Shown here one piece after another: positions 1 to 11,229 of a stretch of 64,000 nucleotides of DNA. Each line of letters starts with the position of its first letter. Within the stretch, counting starts at the first letter, position 1. Under the pieces are notes generated by a model that was not told the DNA's origin, did not search any database, and worked only from the letters and a program-made list of their open reading frames with translations. Position numbers and translations under genes: made by a program. Location: assembly GCF_000234665.1 (NCBI RefSeq), contig NC_018338.1, forward strand, positions 377,084-441,083, read 5' to 3'. The DNA comes from Leishmania mexicana MHOM/GT/2001/U1103. Taxonomy: Eukaryota > Euglenozoa > Kinetoplastea > Trypanosomatida > Trypanosomatidae.

Positions 1-1400
1 ATCTAGAGGGCGAGTGAACAGAAGAATAAAACAGCACAAACAGGGAGCGAATCCGTGAATAAAATTTCCCAGGCGACACGTCTCTCATCCTCTCCCGTGT
101 CTGCATTCTCCCCTCTATTCAACCCGTCTCCTGCTTTGCTTTTCACCATTCACCACCCCTTCCGCTCTTTCCTCTCGCACTCACTCGGCCCACCTTGAAA
201 TAGTAGCATCGCCCCGCCGTTGTTTTACTCCTTTGTGTGTGTGTAGCAGCGTTAAACTCTGTGCGACTCGTGCAGAGTTTTGAGGAACGAGAGAGATACA
301 ATAAAAAAAACGCGGAAGTATTTGAACAAAAAAAGCTCAACGCAAGATTAGACAAGTATCAAAACAGGTAAGGGAACACCACCATACCCTTGCGAAGAAA
401 CACGACTACAAAGTTTTTAGCCTCTCCCTCTCGCCCTCGGCCACGCATGTGACAGTAGACGTGGTCTCTCCGCTTTACTCCCCCCCCCTCCCCCTTTTCT
501 GGCCTGTCTAAGCTCGATTCTGTGACTTAGTGTGTTTTTTTATCTACTGTTTGGGTCTTTCTGCCACCACCACCACCCTCGTTGCGAGACGTCAAGTAAG
601 CCAAAGCCAACGAAGCGAATACGGAGAGGGAAACTTGACAAACGCAGGAAAGGGAAAGCGGGAATCTCTCATTTTGGTTTTTTGTTTGTTTGTTTGTTTT
701 TTTGTTCACGTTTTATCACCATCGCGTTAACTAATAATCGGAAATCCACAAGTACGCCAGTCATACACACAAACACGCATACGCACGCACACCGCAGCAC
801 AACGAGCAGCCGGAAAGGGACGCCAGAGATTTGGAAAAAGGACGGAAGAAACCGAAAAGGTGTTCGCAGCTGGTTTAAATTCGAAAGAGGCGAGCAAAGA
901 CCCGTCCAGGGCAGCGTAAGAAGCAGTCACAAAAAGGCGGCATAAAACAATATTTGGAAAAAAAAGACAAGTAAGCTTTTGCTTGTTTGGGACAAGCCAC
1001 GCCTTAACACGTGGGCTACTCAACCTTCCTTCTCTTGCTCGTCTCCTCGCCTCCCCGCCCCCCTCCTTCGCTCGTTCTCGACCTCGTTTACTGCTTCTGG
1101 GGTGCACCTGTGTGTGTATATATATCTTCTCGTCCTTTTCGGCAGCTCATCATCACCCCTCCTCCACCGTCGTCCTCTCTTTTTTTCGTTTGTGAGCGCC
1201 ACTGTTTCTCTCTTGTTGCTTTTCTTCTCTTCGTAGGAGCCTCCTCCTCCTCTTCCCCTACCGTTGATCGATCATATTGACGTTATCTCTCCCTCTCCTT
1301 CTCCCTCCTTCACATTTGTTCTGCTTTTTTTGGCTGTTTCCCTTTTGTTTGCCTTTGCTCCGTTTTTTACGTTCCTCTCTTGGATCCTCCCTCTCCCTCT
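1..1400. other. Intergenic/UTR-like sequence, no gene seen
   Basis: No reading frame here looks like protein. The stretch mixes T/C-rich runs, GT and CA dinucleotide runs and short homopolymers, the usual make-up of trypanosomatid intergenic DNA. It probably contains the 3' UTR of a gene upstream of the window and part of the 5' flank of the zinc-finger gene. I see no promoter or structural RNA. Confidence 0.6.
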
Positions 1401-1500
1401 NNNNNNNNNNNNNNNNNNNNNNNNNNNNNNNNNNNNNNNNNNNNNNNNNNNNNNNNNNNNNNNNNNNNNNNNNNNNNNNNNNNNNNNNNNNNNNNNNNNN
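1401..1500. other. Assembly gap (100 N)
   Basis: Exactly 100 undetermined bases, the conventional size for a gap of unknown length. It falls within C/T-rich low-complexity sequence, so the true distance between flanks is unknown. Confidence 0.99.
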
Positions 1501-2257
1501 CTGTTTTTTTTCTCTCTGTGGAACTCTCCCGCATCCGACGCAGTTGTGCGTGTGCGTGTGTGTGCAGGCGAAGAACGGCTAAATAAACGCTATAAACACA
1601 CCCACACACACACAGAGAGAAGCGGGCAGTGTACAACGCCAATAAAAAATTGTCGAAACAGCGTCATTTTTTTCTCTTCTCCGTATTTCGTTTCGTGGGT
1701 CTTCTCCCGTCTGCTAACCGCAGGTCTCCTCTCTCCTTTTTGTTTTGTTTACGTTGTTTATTCGGCCTGTTTTTCATCTTTCCCCGTTGTTGTTGTTTCT
1801 TCGCCCTCTTCTCTTCGTGTCTGTTTGCGTGTCGGTCGCGGGGGTTTGTGCCTCCTCCCCTTCTCCCTTTGTGTTTTGGCGTGTGTGTGTGTGTGTGTGT
1901 GTTTGCCGTTCTCTCTCTTTTCCTGCCTCTGACCTTCACAGGCGTGGACAGGCGGCTCGCACTTATACGCAACGAAAAGTGTATAATAACCAAGAACGGA
2001 TTACTGCATGATAAAAAAAAAAACATTCTAAGGGGGGGGGAACACTCGTTATACGCACAAGCAATACGACGGAAAGGTACACTCCTTCCCCATCCCCTGA
2101 CCTCCTCTTTCTCGTTTTGTCCTCGGGCAGTTTTGTTTGTTTGTTTTTCCGAATTTCTTGCTTCTTCCTCTCCCTCTACTTTGGGGTGTTTCTGTCAGAC
2201 GACGCCTGTCGGGTCCTTCTTCGCCTGCTCTCGATTTCCTTTCATCAGCTACACTAG
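1501..2257. other. 5' flank of the zinc-finger gene, pyrimidine-rich
   Basis: Low-complexity sequence with a GT run near 1879-1901, an A-run and a G-run near 2010-2040, and a dense pyrimidine stretch from about 2090. No coding frame is convincing. The last in-frame stop before the zinc-finger frame is the TAG at 2255-2257. Confidence 0.55.
2140..2248 (+). promoter_or_regulatory. Likely polypyrimidine tract and trans-splice acceptor region
   Basis: A T/C-rich stretch is followed by AG dinucleotides at about 2198 and 2247-2248. Spliced-leader addition in trypanosomatids normally uses the first AG downstream of such a tract, so one of these is the likely mature 5' end of the zinc-finger mRNA. 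The exact site is inferred. Confidence 0.4.
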
Positions 2258-2590
2258 CGCAGCGCTCACTCGACGGTCGCAGCCCATTCTGGCACCGCCA
2301 AGTTTCAAGCAACCTCGCTAGCGACACCCTCCCCTCCCCCCTCCCCCTCGATCGCCTTCAACGCATTCTGCGTGAAAACGAGCGGGCATAGCACTCAGCA
2401 CGCCGCTAGTGGCCTCACCCCCACGCATTCGGCGCCGCAAGAACCCTGTGAAGACTTCCCCTTCGAAGGTTTCTCGTCCAACGTCACGGACGCCTACGGA
2501 CTTGCTGTGGTCGAGAAGATTGTCTGGGACGTCGTCGGCAACTTGGCCCACTCACCCGTCAGCAACAGCTGCGCGACCCTGTCCCTCCCC
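2258..2590 (+). other. In-frame, coding-like extension upstream of the first ATG
   Basis: The frame of the zinc-finger gene stays open from 2258 to the first ATG at 2591. From about 2400 it reads like protein: by hand count roughly four-fifths of third codon positions are G or C, as in the annotated genes, and the translation is varied rather than low-complexity. No ATG exists in any frame between about 2248 and 2591. A GTG lies at 2372-2374 where coding character begins. This may be a missing or mutated start codon, an assembly error, or non-AUG initiation. Confidence 0.5.
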
Positions 2591-3880
2591 ATGAACACGC
2601 CACCCCTTCTAAGTGGATCCCTGCACGAGCAGGCCCACGCGGCGACGAGCTCCGAGGACAGCCGACGCGATAGCCTCACACAAGCCACCTGGGTCGCTAT
2701 CACGCCCTTCACAGGGCAGCAGAACTCGCAGTTTGGCGCCAACGAACGCTCGCCTGGCTGCGCCACCATCGCGTCGATCGGCTATCCGGAAGTGGACTCG
2801 TGGCAGTCGCTCTCGAATCAAGAGTCCTTTAAGCCTGCCCCTGCCTCTCCTTTCGGCGCGGCGCCCAGCAACAGCGCCTTCAAGAGCAGCAACGGCAGCG
2901 CCAGCAACTCCAGCACGAACACACCAACGACGGTAGCGGCACCGGTTGCCGGTTCCGGGCCGATCAGCAACGCAGCCTCGCACTACAAGACGAAGCGATG
3001 CCGGCACTTTGATCAGTCTGGATGGTGCCCGTACCAACACCGGTGCGTATTTGCCCACGGTGATCGCGAGTTCGCTCTTTACACGGTACAAAAGAATGGT
3101 GGGAACGGCGGGAACTCCGAGGACGGCGGCCCGACGGCCTCGCAGCTCGTGCGGGAGCACATCGAGCGCAACGTGCAGCAGCTTGTGGAAGAATACGAGC
3201 TGGCTGTGGCGGAGGCGAGCGCCAAGGCTGCGGCGGGAAGCAACAGCATCGGTGGCCCTTCCCACGCTCACGGCCATCGAGGCCCGCAGATGGGCAACGG
3301 CAGCAAGGGGCCAACGATGCCCGTTGCCCGAAACGTGTCGCCCACTCAGCCCCCTCCCCTCTTGTCTGCCACAACGCACCACCACGCATCGAATGTACAT
3401 TTCCTCACCGCCACCTCTCTGGCGCCTCCGGCCGTAATGGCGATCAACGGTGCGTCGAACTCGATGGCGCAGTTCCAGGCTTTGCAGCCGCAGAACGCTC
3501 AGCAGTACCAAACACATCAACAGCAGTTTGCCCTCGTTGGCCAGCAGCCCCTTCTCATCTCCACAATGAATGGGGTCCCTGCCGGCTCCACCTTTGCTAT
3601 GGTGCCGTCGAGCTCGCCGCTGGCGGCCGCCCCGCAGTCTCTCCACGCTCTCCCTTCGCATTATCAGCAGCGGTCGATGCTGTTCGCGATGCCGGCTGGC
3701 GCGCCGGGTGTCCTCCAGTTGCAGCAGCACCAGCAGCAACCGATCTATTTCATCGAGGCTCCCTCCTACAACAACATGACCGCGAACGGCGGCAACGTTG
3801 CGGTGCCCGCGTACCCCGCTGGCTACGCAAGTGGCACCGCTGGACTTTTCAACGATGTTTTGGCGGCTCGCTTTATGTGA
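2591..3880 (+). CDS. CCCH zinc-finger protein (putative RNA-binding regulator)
   Basis: From the first ATG this encodes 429 residues; if translation begins near the GTG at 2372 it would be 502. One CCCH finger of spacing C-x8-C-x5-C-x3-H is visible (Cys137, Cys146, Cys152, His156, ATG numbering), preceded by the YKTKRC lead-in typical of the family. The rest is low-complexity: Ser/Asn/Ala-rich before the finger, then Gln-, His- and Pro-rich segments to the end. Proteins of this type in trypanosomatids bind mRNA, often in 3' UTRs, and control stability or translation; that role is inferred from the family. It is the first clear gene of the + strand unit and is followed by a gene-free stretch of about 10.7 kb. 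I do not recognise a specific orthologue name. Confidence 0.85.
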   Translation: MNTPPLLSGSLHEQAHAATSSEDSRRDSLTQATWVAITPFTGQQNSQFGANERSPGCATIASIGYPEVDSWQSLSNQESFKPAPASPFGAAPSNSAFKSSNGSASNSSTNTPTTVAAPVAGSGPISNAASHYKTKRCRHFDQSGWCPYQHRCVFAHGDREFALYTVQKNGGNGGNSEDGGPTASQLVREHIERNVQQLVEEYELAVAEASAKAAAGSNSIGGPSHAHGHRGPQMGNGSKGPTMPVARNVSPTQPPPLLSATTHHHASNVHFLTATSLAPPAVMAINGASNSMAQFQALQPQNAQQYQTHQQQFALVGQQPLLISTMNGVPAGSTFAMVPSSSPLAAAPQSLHALPSHYQQRSMLFAMPAGAPGVLQLQQHQQQPIYFIEAPSYNNMTANGGNVAVPAYPAGYASGTAGLFNDVLAARFM

Positions 3881-4739
3881 CTGCGAAATCGCTCGGGGCT
3901 CACACAAGGGAAAAAAGAGAAGCAAGACCACGAAGAGGCACATGCACTCGACAGACACGCGGAAGTGCGGAATGGGGCAAGCGCGTAAGAGGAGGAATAG
4001 TAGGCAGGTGGTCATTCTCCCCTTCCCGTCCCCTTTTCTCTCACGCGTGCTGACTTTTTTGTTTCTGTTCTTGTTTTTGTTTTCACATGAATGTTTATTT
4101 TCTGTTTATCTATTTCTTCAATTTTGTTTGTTTGTTTGTTTCTTGCTGTCTTTGCTTCCTTGACACGCAGCCCTCACGTCTGTGTCTCCGTATTGTGCGG
4201 GTAGGCGAGTGTTTCGGTGCGCTTCTCGTTGCGGACGCCCTCTTCTTCCTTATTGTACTTCCCTTCACCGTTTCTGTTACTCTGCTGTGCGCTCGAGTGC
4301 TTGACTGTTCTCATTTTTTTTCTTGCCTTTGTCGTTCTCGTTCTTCTGTACGCCTGTGTCACACACACACGCACACCTCCTCCTCCTCCTCCTCCTCCTC
4401 CCCTCTCTACGTACGGACTTGCCGCCCCTCTGTCCTCCCCTTTCTTCATTTAATTCGCGCAGCTTGATCGCCATAACCAACATGAAGTCTTCCATCTCAT
4501 CGGTGCGAGAGAAAATAAAAATAAAAACAGCTGCAATGTTACGGAAAGGGGGCAGAGGCAACGTTTCACAGGGCTGGCAGGAAAAGGTGGGCAACACACA
4601 CACGCGCACAGCTTTTAATGCAGAGAAGATGTAATAACGAAGATGCGGCGGAAGAATAGACATATTTTTTTTTCTTGCCAGCGTTGCCATCCCAACACCT
4701 CGAAGAAGACAGGAAAAGTATACACGCATACACAACCAC
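3881..4739. other. Probable 3' UTR of the zinc-finger gene
   Basis: T-rich sequence follows the stop codon directly, with TTTG repeats around 4125-4145 and a CTC run at about 4376. No coding frame is convincing. A 3' UTR assignment follows from position and from the lack of any other gene. Confidence 0.5.
4376..4402 (+). repeat. (CTC)n microsatellite
   Basis: About nine tandem CTC units following a short CA run, within the inferred 3' UTR. Confidence 0.85.
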
Positions 4740-5520
4740 CGCTCACATGCCTCTGCTGTGCCACGGCTACGTTCTGGTCCTCTCGGACGAAGCCATCTGC
4801 CGCTAAATCGGCCCACGTACCCAGCGGGCTCTTCATGACCTTCATCGCTCTTTCCTCGGCTACGTGCTGTGTGATGGGCGTGAGATGAACCTGGTTGCGT
4901 TGCACGCTCTGATTCAGGCGGGACGCGCTCAGGGTCCTGCTCGAGGCCAGAAAGCGGTGGGGTGGGGCGTGCATGTAACAGGGTGTTGTCCAGGCGCATG
5001 CCGGATGAGCTCAAGGAGACAGTTGGCCAGCCGCAGCATTCCATAGTCTGCTCCGGAGACCCGCCACATTTGGGTCTGGAGGACTCGATGGTGCAACTCG
5101 GGGTGCTGTCATCACGCCTCCGGCATCGACGCCGCATCAGCCCACCCGGTCGGACGTACGGAGATGCCGCATGTTTTGCACACAGGCGCTGTGCGGCTGA
5201 TTTACACGGATCTCTTCGCGCCGTTTCCGTGCATCGCTCGTGCTCCGCTGACCTCTGCATGCTTTGCTTGGATGCGGATCACCATGCTGGCTGTGCTTGG
5301 CCGCGCGTTTGCACAGCGATCGCACGAGTGGACCTTGGGGCCTGTTTCGGGGGCCGCGTTGCTGTCTGGAGGGCGTGGCTGGACGGCCTGCGCGCATGTG
5401 CCGCGACAGGTGGGACGCGGCGCCGTTAGTCTGTGGCAGCAGGGGGTGTGTCGAGCGGCGGGGGAGGGCCCTGCGGATAAACACGTGCCTGCGCACGAAG
5501 AGGAAAGAAAACGACAGAAG
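4740..5520. other. Complex-sequence island inside the gene-free stretch
   Basis: Unlike its surroundings, this segment is GC-rich, not pyrimidine-biased and free of microsatellites. It resembles decayed coding sequence, yet every frame on both strands is broken by stops or reads as scrambled protein. It could be an old retroelement remnant (DIRE or SIDER type), a pseudogene or a non-coding RNA gene. I found no alignable motif that decides between these. Confidence 0.35.
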
Positions 5521-5600
5521 GAAATAAAAGGCACAACACGGAAGATAAAGAACGTCTTTCTTGTGCAATTTCCCTCTCCTCGGTTCTCCGCAGCTGTTTC

Positions 5601-5609
5601 CCACCCACC

Positions 5610-5654
<45 letters not shown>
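5601..5654 (+). repeat. (CCCA)n then (CA)n compound microsatellite
   Basis: About five CCCA units run directly into about 17 CA units. Confidence 0.95.
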
Positions 5655-5658
<4 letters not shown>

Positions 5659-6420
5659 TTGCTCACTGTTTTGTATCCACGTAGTTTCCGCTAGTGCTCT
5701 TGTTTCCTCCGTTGTCCTCATTGATCTTTCGTGTCTCTTATACCCCCCTATCTCCATCACACACACCCCACACACCCGCTTTTTGCAACCGCTGTCTACA
5801 CGAAAAAAAAAGAAAAAAAGAAAAACTATATTGTCCCCTTTTTCGTTTTCTTCCATTGTACAGGTCTGTGTATAAATACATTTACCTGTGTGCGCGCACG
5901 TCTTCCATCGTTTGTTTGTTTGTTGATTTCGTTTACATGCGTGGGGAGGTTAGTGGTGAGTGTTTGGTTCCATGTGCTATCTTCTCCACCTCCCTCTCTC
6001 CCCGCACGGTCGTTGTTTTGTGCTTCTTCTCTCTCCTTGTTTCCTTACACTCATGTGGGTGTCGATATTAGCACCTTCGTTTGGTTTGGGACTTTCCTTT
6101 GGTGTGCGTGTGTGTGTGTGCGTCTTTGTCTTCTTCGCGTTGGTTGCCGTTGTTCTGCGTGTGGCCCTTTTCTTTTCAGTATTATTGGTTTGTACGTGGT
6201 CTCTATAACGCTGAGTCCACTTTTTCTTTATGGCGACGCTGGTGGTGCATAAGCGTGCCCTGTCCTCCGTTTCCTCGCGGTCTCACTTACGTGTTTACGG
6301 CTTCGTGTATCTATCTACCCACACACATACATACCTCCTCTCTCCTCCCTATCCTTATTCTTTCCTCGCCGCCACCTTTATTTACTATCAGCCCAACACA
6401 CCGTACCTTCATCTGTCTCT

Positions 6421-6448
6421 CCCTCTCCCTCTCCCTCTCCCTCTCTCT
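6421..6448 (+). repeat. (CCCTCT)n microsatellite
   Basis: Tandem CCCTCT units, a pure pyrimidine tract that could mimic a splice-acceptor tract. Confidence 0.85.
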
Positions 6449-6492
6449 TGCCTCTTCTATTACCACGTCCTCTTTCTGATCTTCTCCCTAGC

Positions 6493-6540
6493 GTATATAT
6501 ATATATATATGTGTGTGTCTGTGTGTGTGTGTATGTGTGC
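6493..6540 (+). repeat. (TA)n-(TG)n compound microsatellite
   Basis: About eight TA units pass directly into an imperfect GT run. The same arrangement recurs at 21600-21634 and 26861-26886. Confidence 0.9.
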
Positions 6541-7865
6541 TCCTCGCCTTACCCCTGCCCTCACTCTTTCCCCTCTCTCTGTTATTTCAGATGTGCCTCA
6601 CAGACAAGCGCAAGTGTGGGCCGTCGTGCACGCTTAGAATGGGCAGGAGGTGGAGGAAGGCAGAGGGCACAGGGCAGAGGGAGGCCTTCCCCCTCTGGCT
6701 CCCTTTCGCCAGGGTTGCTGTGTGTTTGTGTCTTTTTTGGTTTATGCTGTCTATTCCATCCTGTGCATTCCCTGCTCATGTACGTCACGTTGTTTCTCCC
6801 GACTTTTCTGTGGAGCGGGGGTGTATGCATTTTTTGTTTTGCCTTTCTAATCTTGTTTTCTCTCTTGCTCCCTAACTCACTGTGCTTCCGCCAGGCAAGC
6901 GCAGCCGCTGTTTTCTTCAAACCCCACCCCACCCCAGATACACTACGTTGCTCTATTTCCATTGACAGTCACCATGGACGCACGTGCGCCTTTTATTTCC
7001 CTCACCTCCTTGTTGCTCTGACTGCTGCGTTGACCCCTCCCCCGCCAGATCTTTTTTGTTTGTTTGCATTCCCTTTCTTGCGAGACCTTTGCGCTCTGTG
7101 CACCACACTACATCACATACACGCTACACAGTTTTTTTTGTGTGTGTGTGTGTGCGTGGGTGTGTGGAAGCGTTGGCGTGTGCGTTCGATTGTGCGGAAG
7201 TGCATCTGCTGACGAGTCGACGCTTCTGTACATGTCCCTCTGCCCCCCCCCTTCTCCTCGTCTTCCACTCATCAACCAAATTCAAACCGTTGTTGTTGTT
7301 TGACCCTTCGACGCTGCTCTCTCTCTTCCTTCCACCTTTACCCCGTTTATGTGTGTTTTATTTGTGTGCGCTTGTCTTGCTTTCCCCGATTAAGAAAAAT
7401 GTTGTCCTCTCCCCTTCTCGTTGGTGCCATCTGTGCCGTGTCGCACTGGATGCCGAGCGCCTTTTGTTGTTGGTGGTGTTGTCCTCTGTTTGTTTCGTGC
7501 GTCCTCGCTCTCTTGCTCTTCCAAAGTCCATTCGGACACAGAGAGAGACCCACGCACATACACATACACATGTATCTGCTTACGGTTCCAGAAACAAGAA
7601 GGTAAGGACCTCTCTCGCCCTCTCCCCTCGCGCGTGCACGCATGTGCGTGCGTGCGTGTGTGTGTGTGTGCACAGATGGGGGAAGCCATTCGACTCTGTC
7701 GCCGTTACTTTTATTTTTCCACTTTCTGTTCCCGATTGGACTTCTCCTCGCTTCTCTCGTCCTTTATTTTTTGTTCTTGTGCGCGCATCCCCATCTCTTT
7801 TTGAGGGCGTGGGGGTATTCCAGTTCACCCCCACCCCCTCCACCCCTTCATTTGCCCCCTTTATA

Positions 7866-8400
7866 CACGCGTGTATGCGGCATACATGGCCAACCTTACT
7901 AGTGAAGAACAGCGGGGCACGCAGGCAAAACTGGTCGCACTGGAGCGCAGGAGGGTGAGACCTCCCTCCAAGCTCACCCCCTCGTTTTTTCTACTCCCCA
8001 TACCCCACACGCTCTGCCCCCTCCTCACCCCCCCCGCCGATGCATTTTCTCTCCTAGCCATTTTCAGTGATACCGGAAACCTCGCAGTGAAGTGAAGCAA
8101 GAAGGCGAAGATAAAGTCACCGGAAGCACGCCGTCACCCGATCGGTACCACTGGGCATCTGTTCTTCATACATAAGTCGTACTTTCTTTCCTGGTCATTT
8201 CCTTTTCCACTCTCTGGTCCGGCAGGTATGTACGCGTGCACATCTCTCGCGGGAGGACCACACAGCGTGCTTTATTTCGTTTCTAGCGCTCACGGACGCA
8301 CAAGGACACACACATGCACAACGCTCACGGCGAGCCGGATACACAGCCAAGACGCAAATGCCCATAAGAGATGCGCATAGCACTCGTAATTAGATAAGTG
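7866..8400. other. Mixed-composition patch, no gene seen
   Basis: Sequence here is less repetitive and more purine-rich than its flanks. A short frame from about 7871 to 8095 covers part of it, but its second half dissolves into proline/leucine low complexity, so I do not call a gene. Confidence 0.35.
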
Positions 8401-11229
8401 TCTGCTGCCCTCTTTGTGTGTATGTGTGCTTTTGAGCGCACCTGAGTATCGTTGTGCCCTTTTTCTCCCCCCTCCCTCTCTCCCTCTCTCCCCCCACGCA
8501 CACAAACACGTTTATCGCGGCTGCGTGTGTGTTGAAAGTATCACCAGGGAACAGGAAAGTAGAGCGTCGAGGGTGACGAGATTACCTGTATGGTTCTTTC
8601 ATTTGTTGCTCCGTTTGCGTGTGTGTGTTTGTGTGTTTTCCTTTCTTCATAGTTGTTTGTCTTTGTTTGCTCGCGTATTTGTTGTCTTCGATGGTTCCTC
8701 TCTCTCTCTCGCTTCCACCCACACACCCACACGCACACACCTCATCATCATCATCATCTCTCCTTTTATTTCGTCCTCCCTTCTCCTCTTCTCGTACATA
8801 TGGTTTCCCCTTTTCTTTCTTTTTTTTGAGGGGCTTCGGGCACCTCTACTCTCTGGATATACGTATATACTTGTGTGGGTATTTGTCTCTACCTATCTGG
8901 GTATGTCCTGTCTGAGTGGCTCCCCACCCACCCCCTCCCTCCTCTCTATGCGTCGCTGCTTTCGTGCATGTCCACTGATGTTTTCTTCCTCCTCCCGCAA
9001 CTCTCACGAAAAAGAACGTCCTCTCTCCTCGTTTCCCAAGCAAGCGTTCACATACGTTCCCCTGTTGGCGCCTCGCCTCCGTTTGTTGTGTGCGTTGTCG
9101 CGGTTTGCTAGCCTTACGATGTTTTCTTCCTCTTGTTGTGGATGATCTCTTGGCGAACGGATGGCTGTTGCGGCTACCGCTCCCCTTCCTTGTACGCACA
9201 AGCACAGAGAAACACATACGGAGACGCAGATATGCACTGGAGCATCGCCATACGTACCCCGATTTTGCCTGTATCCCGGTCCTTTTCCCCTTTACGTTTT
9301 TTTTCGTCGTCTCTCTATGTGTCTATGTACGTGCGCCCGTGGATGAAGAATGTGACCCTCCTCCCTCCCTCTCTCCCTCCCTCGTAACACACTAGGTGGC
9401 TGCTCCTGTCTTCCCTCTGAGACACGCTCAGATAGACAAGCACACACAAGCATCACTTTTTTTTTCGGCATTTGCTGGTCCTGCGCCTGCGTCCCTTTGA
9501 CTGTGGGAGGGACGGAGTGCAGCGGGCGGGCGTACCGGCGTGTGAGCGCGTACTCCTTTCTTCTTTTTGTTTGTTTATGTGTGTCGCTTCGGCCTTGTTC
9601 GCTTCTTGTGGTTGATCTTTCCTTCGCTTGCCTTTTTTCTGTTTTTTTTGTTTTTCTTGTTCGATTCCGCCCCACCCACCCCACCCCCGATTCTCTCATG
9701 TGGCGTTCAGGCCTCCTTTTATGGATTTGGCCCCTTTATTTCGCGTGTGTGTGTGTGTGTGTGAACGGGATCGTCCATGTGAGATGCCCCCCACCCTTTC
9801 ATGTATCCTGCTATGCGTGACTGGGTGCACGTACACTTGCTTCTCTGCGAGTGTGCATGTACTTGGTTGTGGTGACAAGGCATCTGATTTTTTCCCCCGC
9901 TCCTTTCACCTTCTTTGCCTCGCATGTTCCCCCCCCCCGGCCCTCAGCATAGCTGTTCCGCTCTGCGCGTTAACTCGATATCTTCCTAATTCCGTCCTCT
10001 CCTATTTTGTTCTCTGCAGTATCTTTCATCTTACATCTCTACCACATCCCTCCCTCCCTCGCACCTTTTTTTTCTCTCTCGCTCCACAGCCATGGCGGGT
10101 GTACAAGCCTTTGCGAACGTGTCTTCCCCGACTAATTTTCTGTCACTCTCCCTCTTCTGTCTTCATCCCTGCGGCACTTTGCTGTTGTCGACGACGCTGT
10201 GTTTACAATAAGCAAGCTCGCTTTCTCTCGCTCCCTGCCCAGGCTCTGCCCTCCTCCTCCTCTTTCCGCTCACCCACCCCCGCGCACCTCGACTTCCCCT
10301 TGCACGTATTGAGGGCGTGTGTGTGTGTATCTTGCCGGCTTGCGTACTCCCGTCTCCTGTTTTACTGTCTAGTGTCTGTACGGGTTCTGTCAGCACGGGC
10401 ATTTTGTTTCTCGGGGGAGAGAAGACCCTCTAGATATTGTCAGGCTTTCTCCACTTCCCCACCCCTCTTTTCCCGTGCCACACGGAGTATGTGGAGGAGC
10501 GATGTGTCGCGTACAAAATACATAGTATGTGTGTGTGAGCGCTCGGTTACTTTATTCCCCCCCCCCTGGAGGAGGAGGGTGGTGGCGCTAAGGAGTATGT
10601 ATGTGTACATCTGTCTGTGTCTTTTGTCCCCTCCCCCACCACCACCACCCTTCTTTTTCTTCGTCTGTGTACTTTTTTTCTTTGGAGCGACAGAGAGAGG
10701 TTGAGAAGTACAACAACGCCGTCTGCAGGAGAGGAAGCGGTTTCCGAGGTCGGCTGGCTGATCTCCGTCTTGCCTCTTTTTTTTCTTGCTTGAAGTACTA
10801 TCCGTTCGCCTTACCCCTACCCCGTCGCTTCACCTTTCCACCCCGCGCACGTTGGACACTCCTTTATGACCCTCCTTTTGTGTGCGTGTGCGTGCGCGTG
10901 TGTGTGCGTGCGTATGTGTGTCCATGGACTTTATTCTGTTCTTTTTTTTCTTTGCCTTCGTCTTGTTGGTCCCTCTTGTGTGATCACATCTTAATTAGTT
11001 CTCTGTTTTCTTGCTCTGTTCCACTTTACCGCGCCCCTACCTTGCGGTTCGTTTCTCTTACACACGTGTGGGATGGCCCATACGCTGAGGGGAGGGGCGG
11101 GGCGGGGCCTATTTTCTCCCCCACCCCCTTCCCCCCTCTTTGGTTTTTTTTGTTGTTCTGCCCCTCTCCTCTTTTTCTCTCTGTGTGTGGAGGAGGGAGG
11201 AGTGGTCTTTCTTTTTTGTTAGAATCAAA
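8401..11229. other. Gene-free low-complexity stretch
   Basis: Pyrimidine-rich DNA with GT, CA and CT runs (for example near 8690-8740 and 9745-9765). The long frame at 9628-10704 is a low-complexity artefact with no domain. No RNA gene is evident. Confidence 0.6.

Larger units (their letters stand above)
5521..7865. other. Gene-free low-complexity stretch
   Basis: T/C-rich and GT-rich sequence with several microsatellites listed separately. The long open frames here come from absence of stops in CT/GT runs and encode Cys/Val/Ser/Leu-rich nonsense; I support no gene. A less repetitive patch lies near 6590-6720. Confidence 0.6.

Noticed and set aside
2609..4015. 468-codon minus-strand frame opposite the first zinc-finger gene
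   Set aside because: It is the antisense of a GC-rich coding region, with Arg/Leu/Val-rich scrambled sequence and no domain. All real genes run on the + strand.
9628..10704. Long + frame in the gene-free stretch
   Set aside because: It owes its length to stop-poor CT/GT tracts; the product is Cys/Val/Ser/Leu/Pro low complexity without coding-type codon use.
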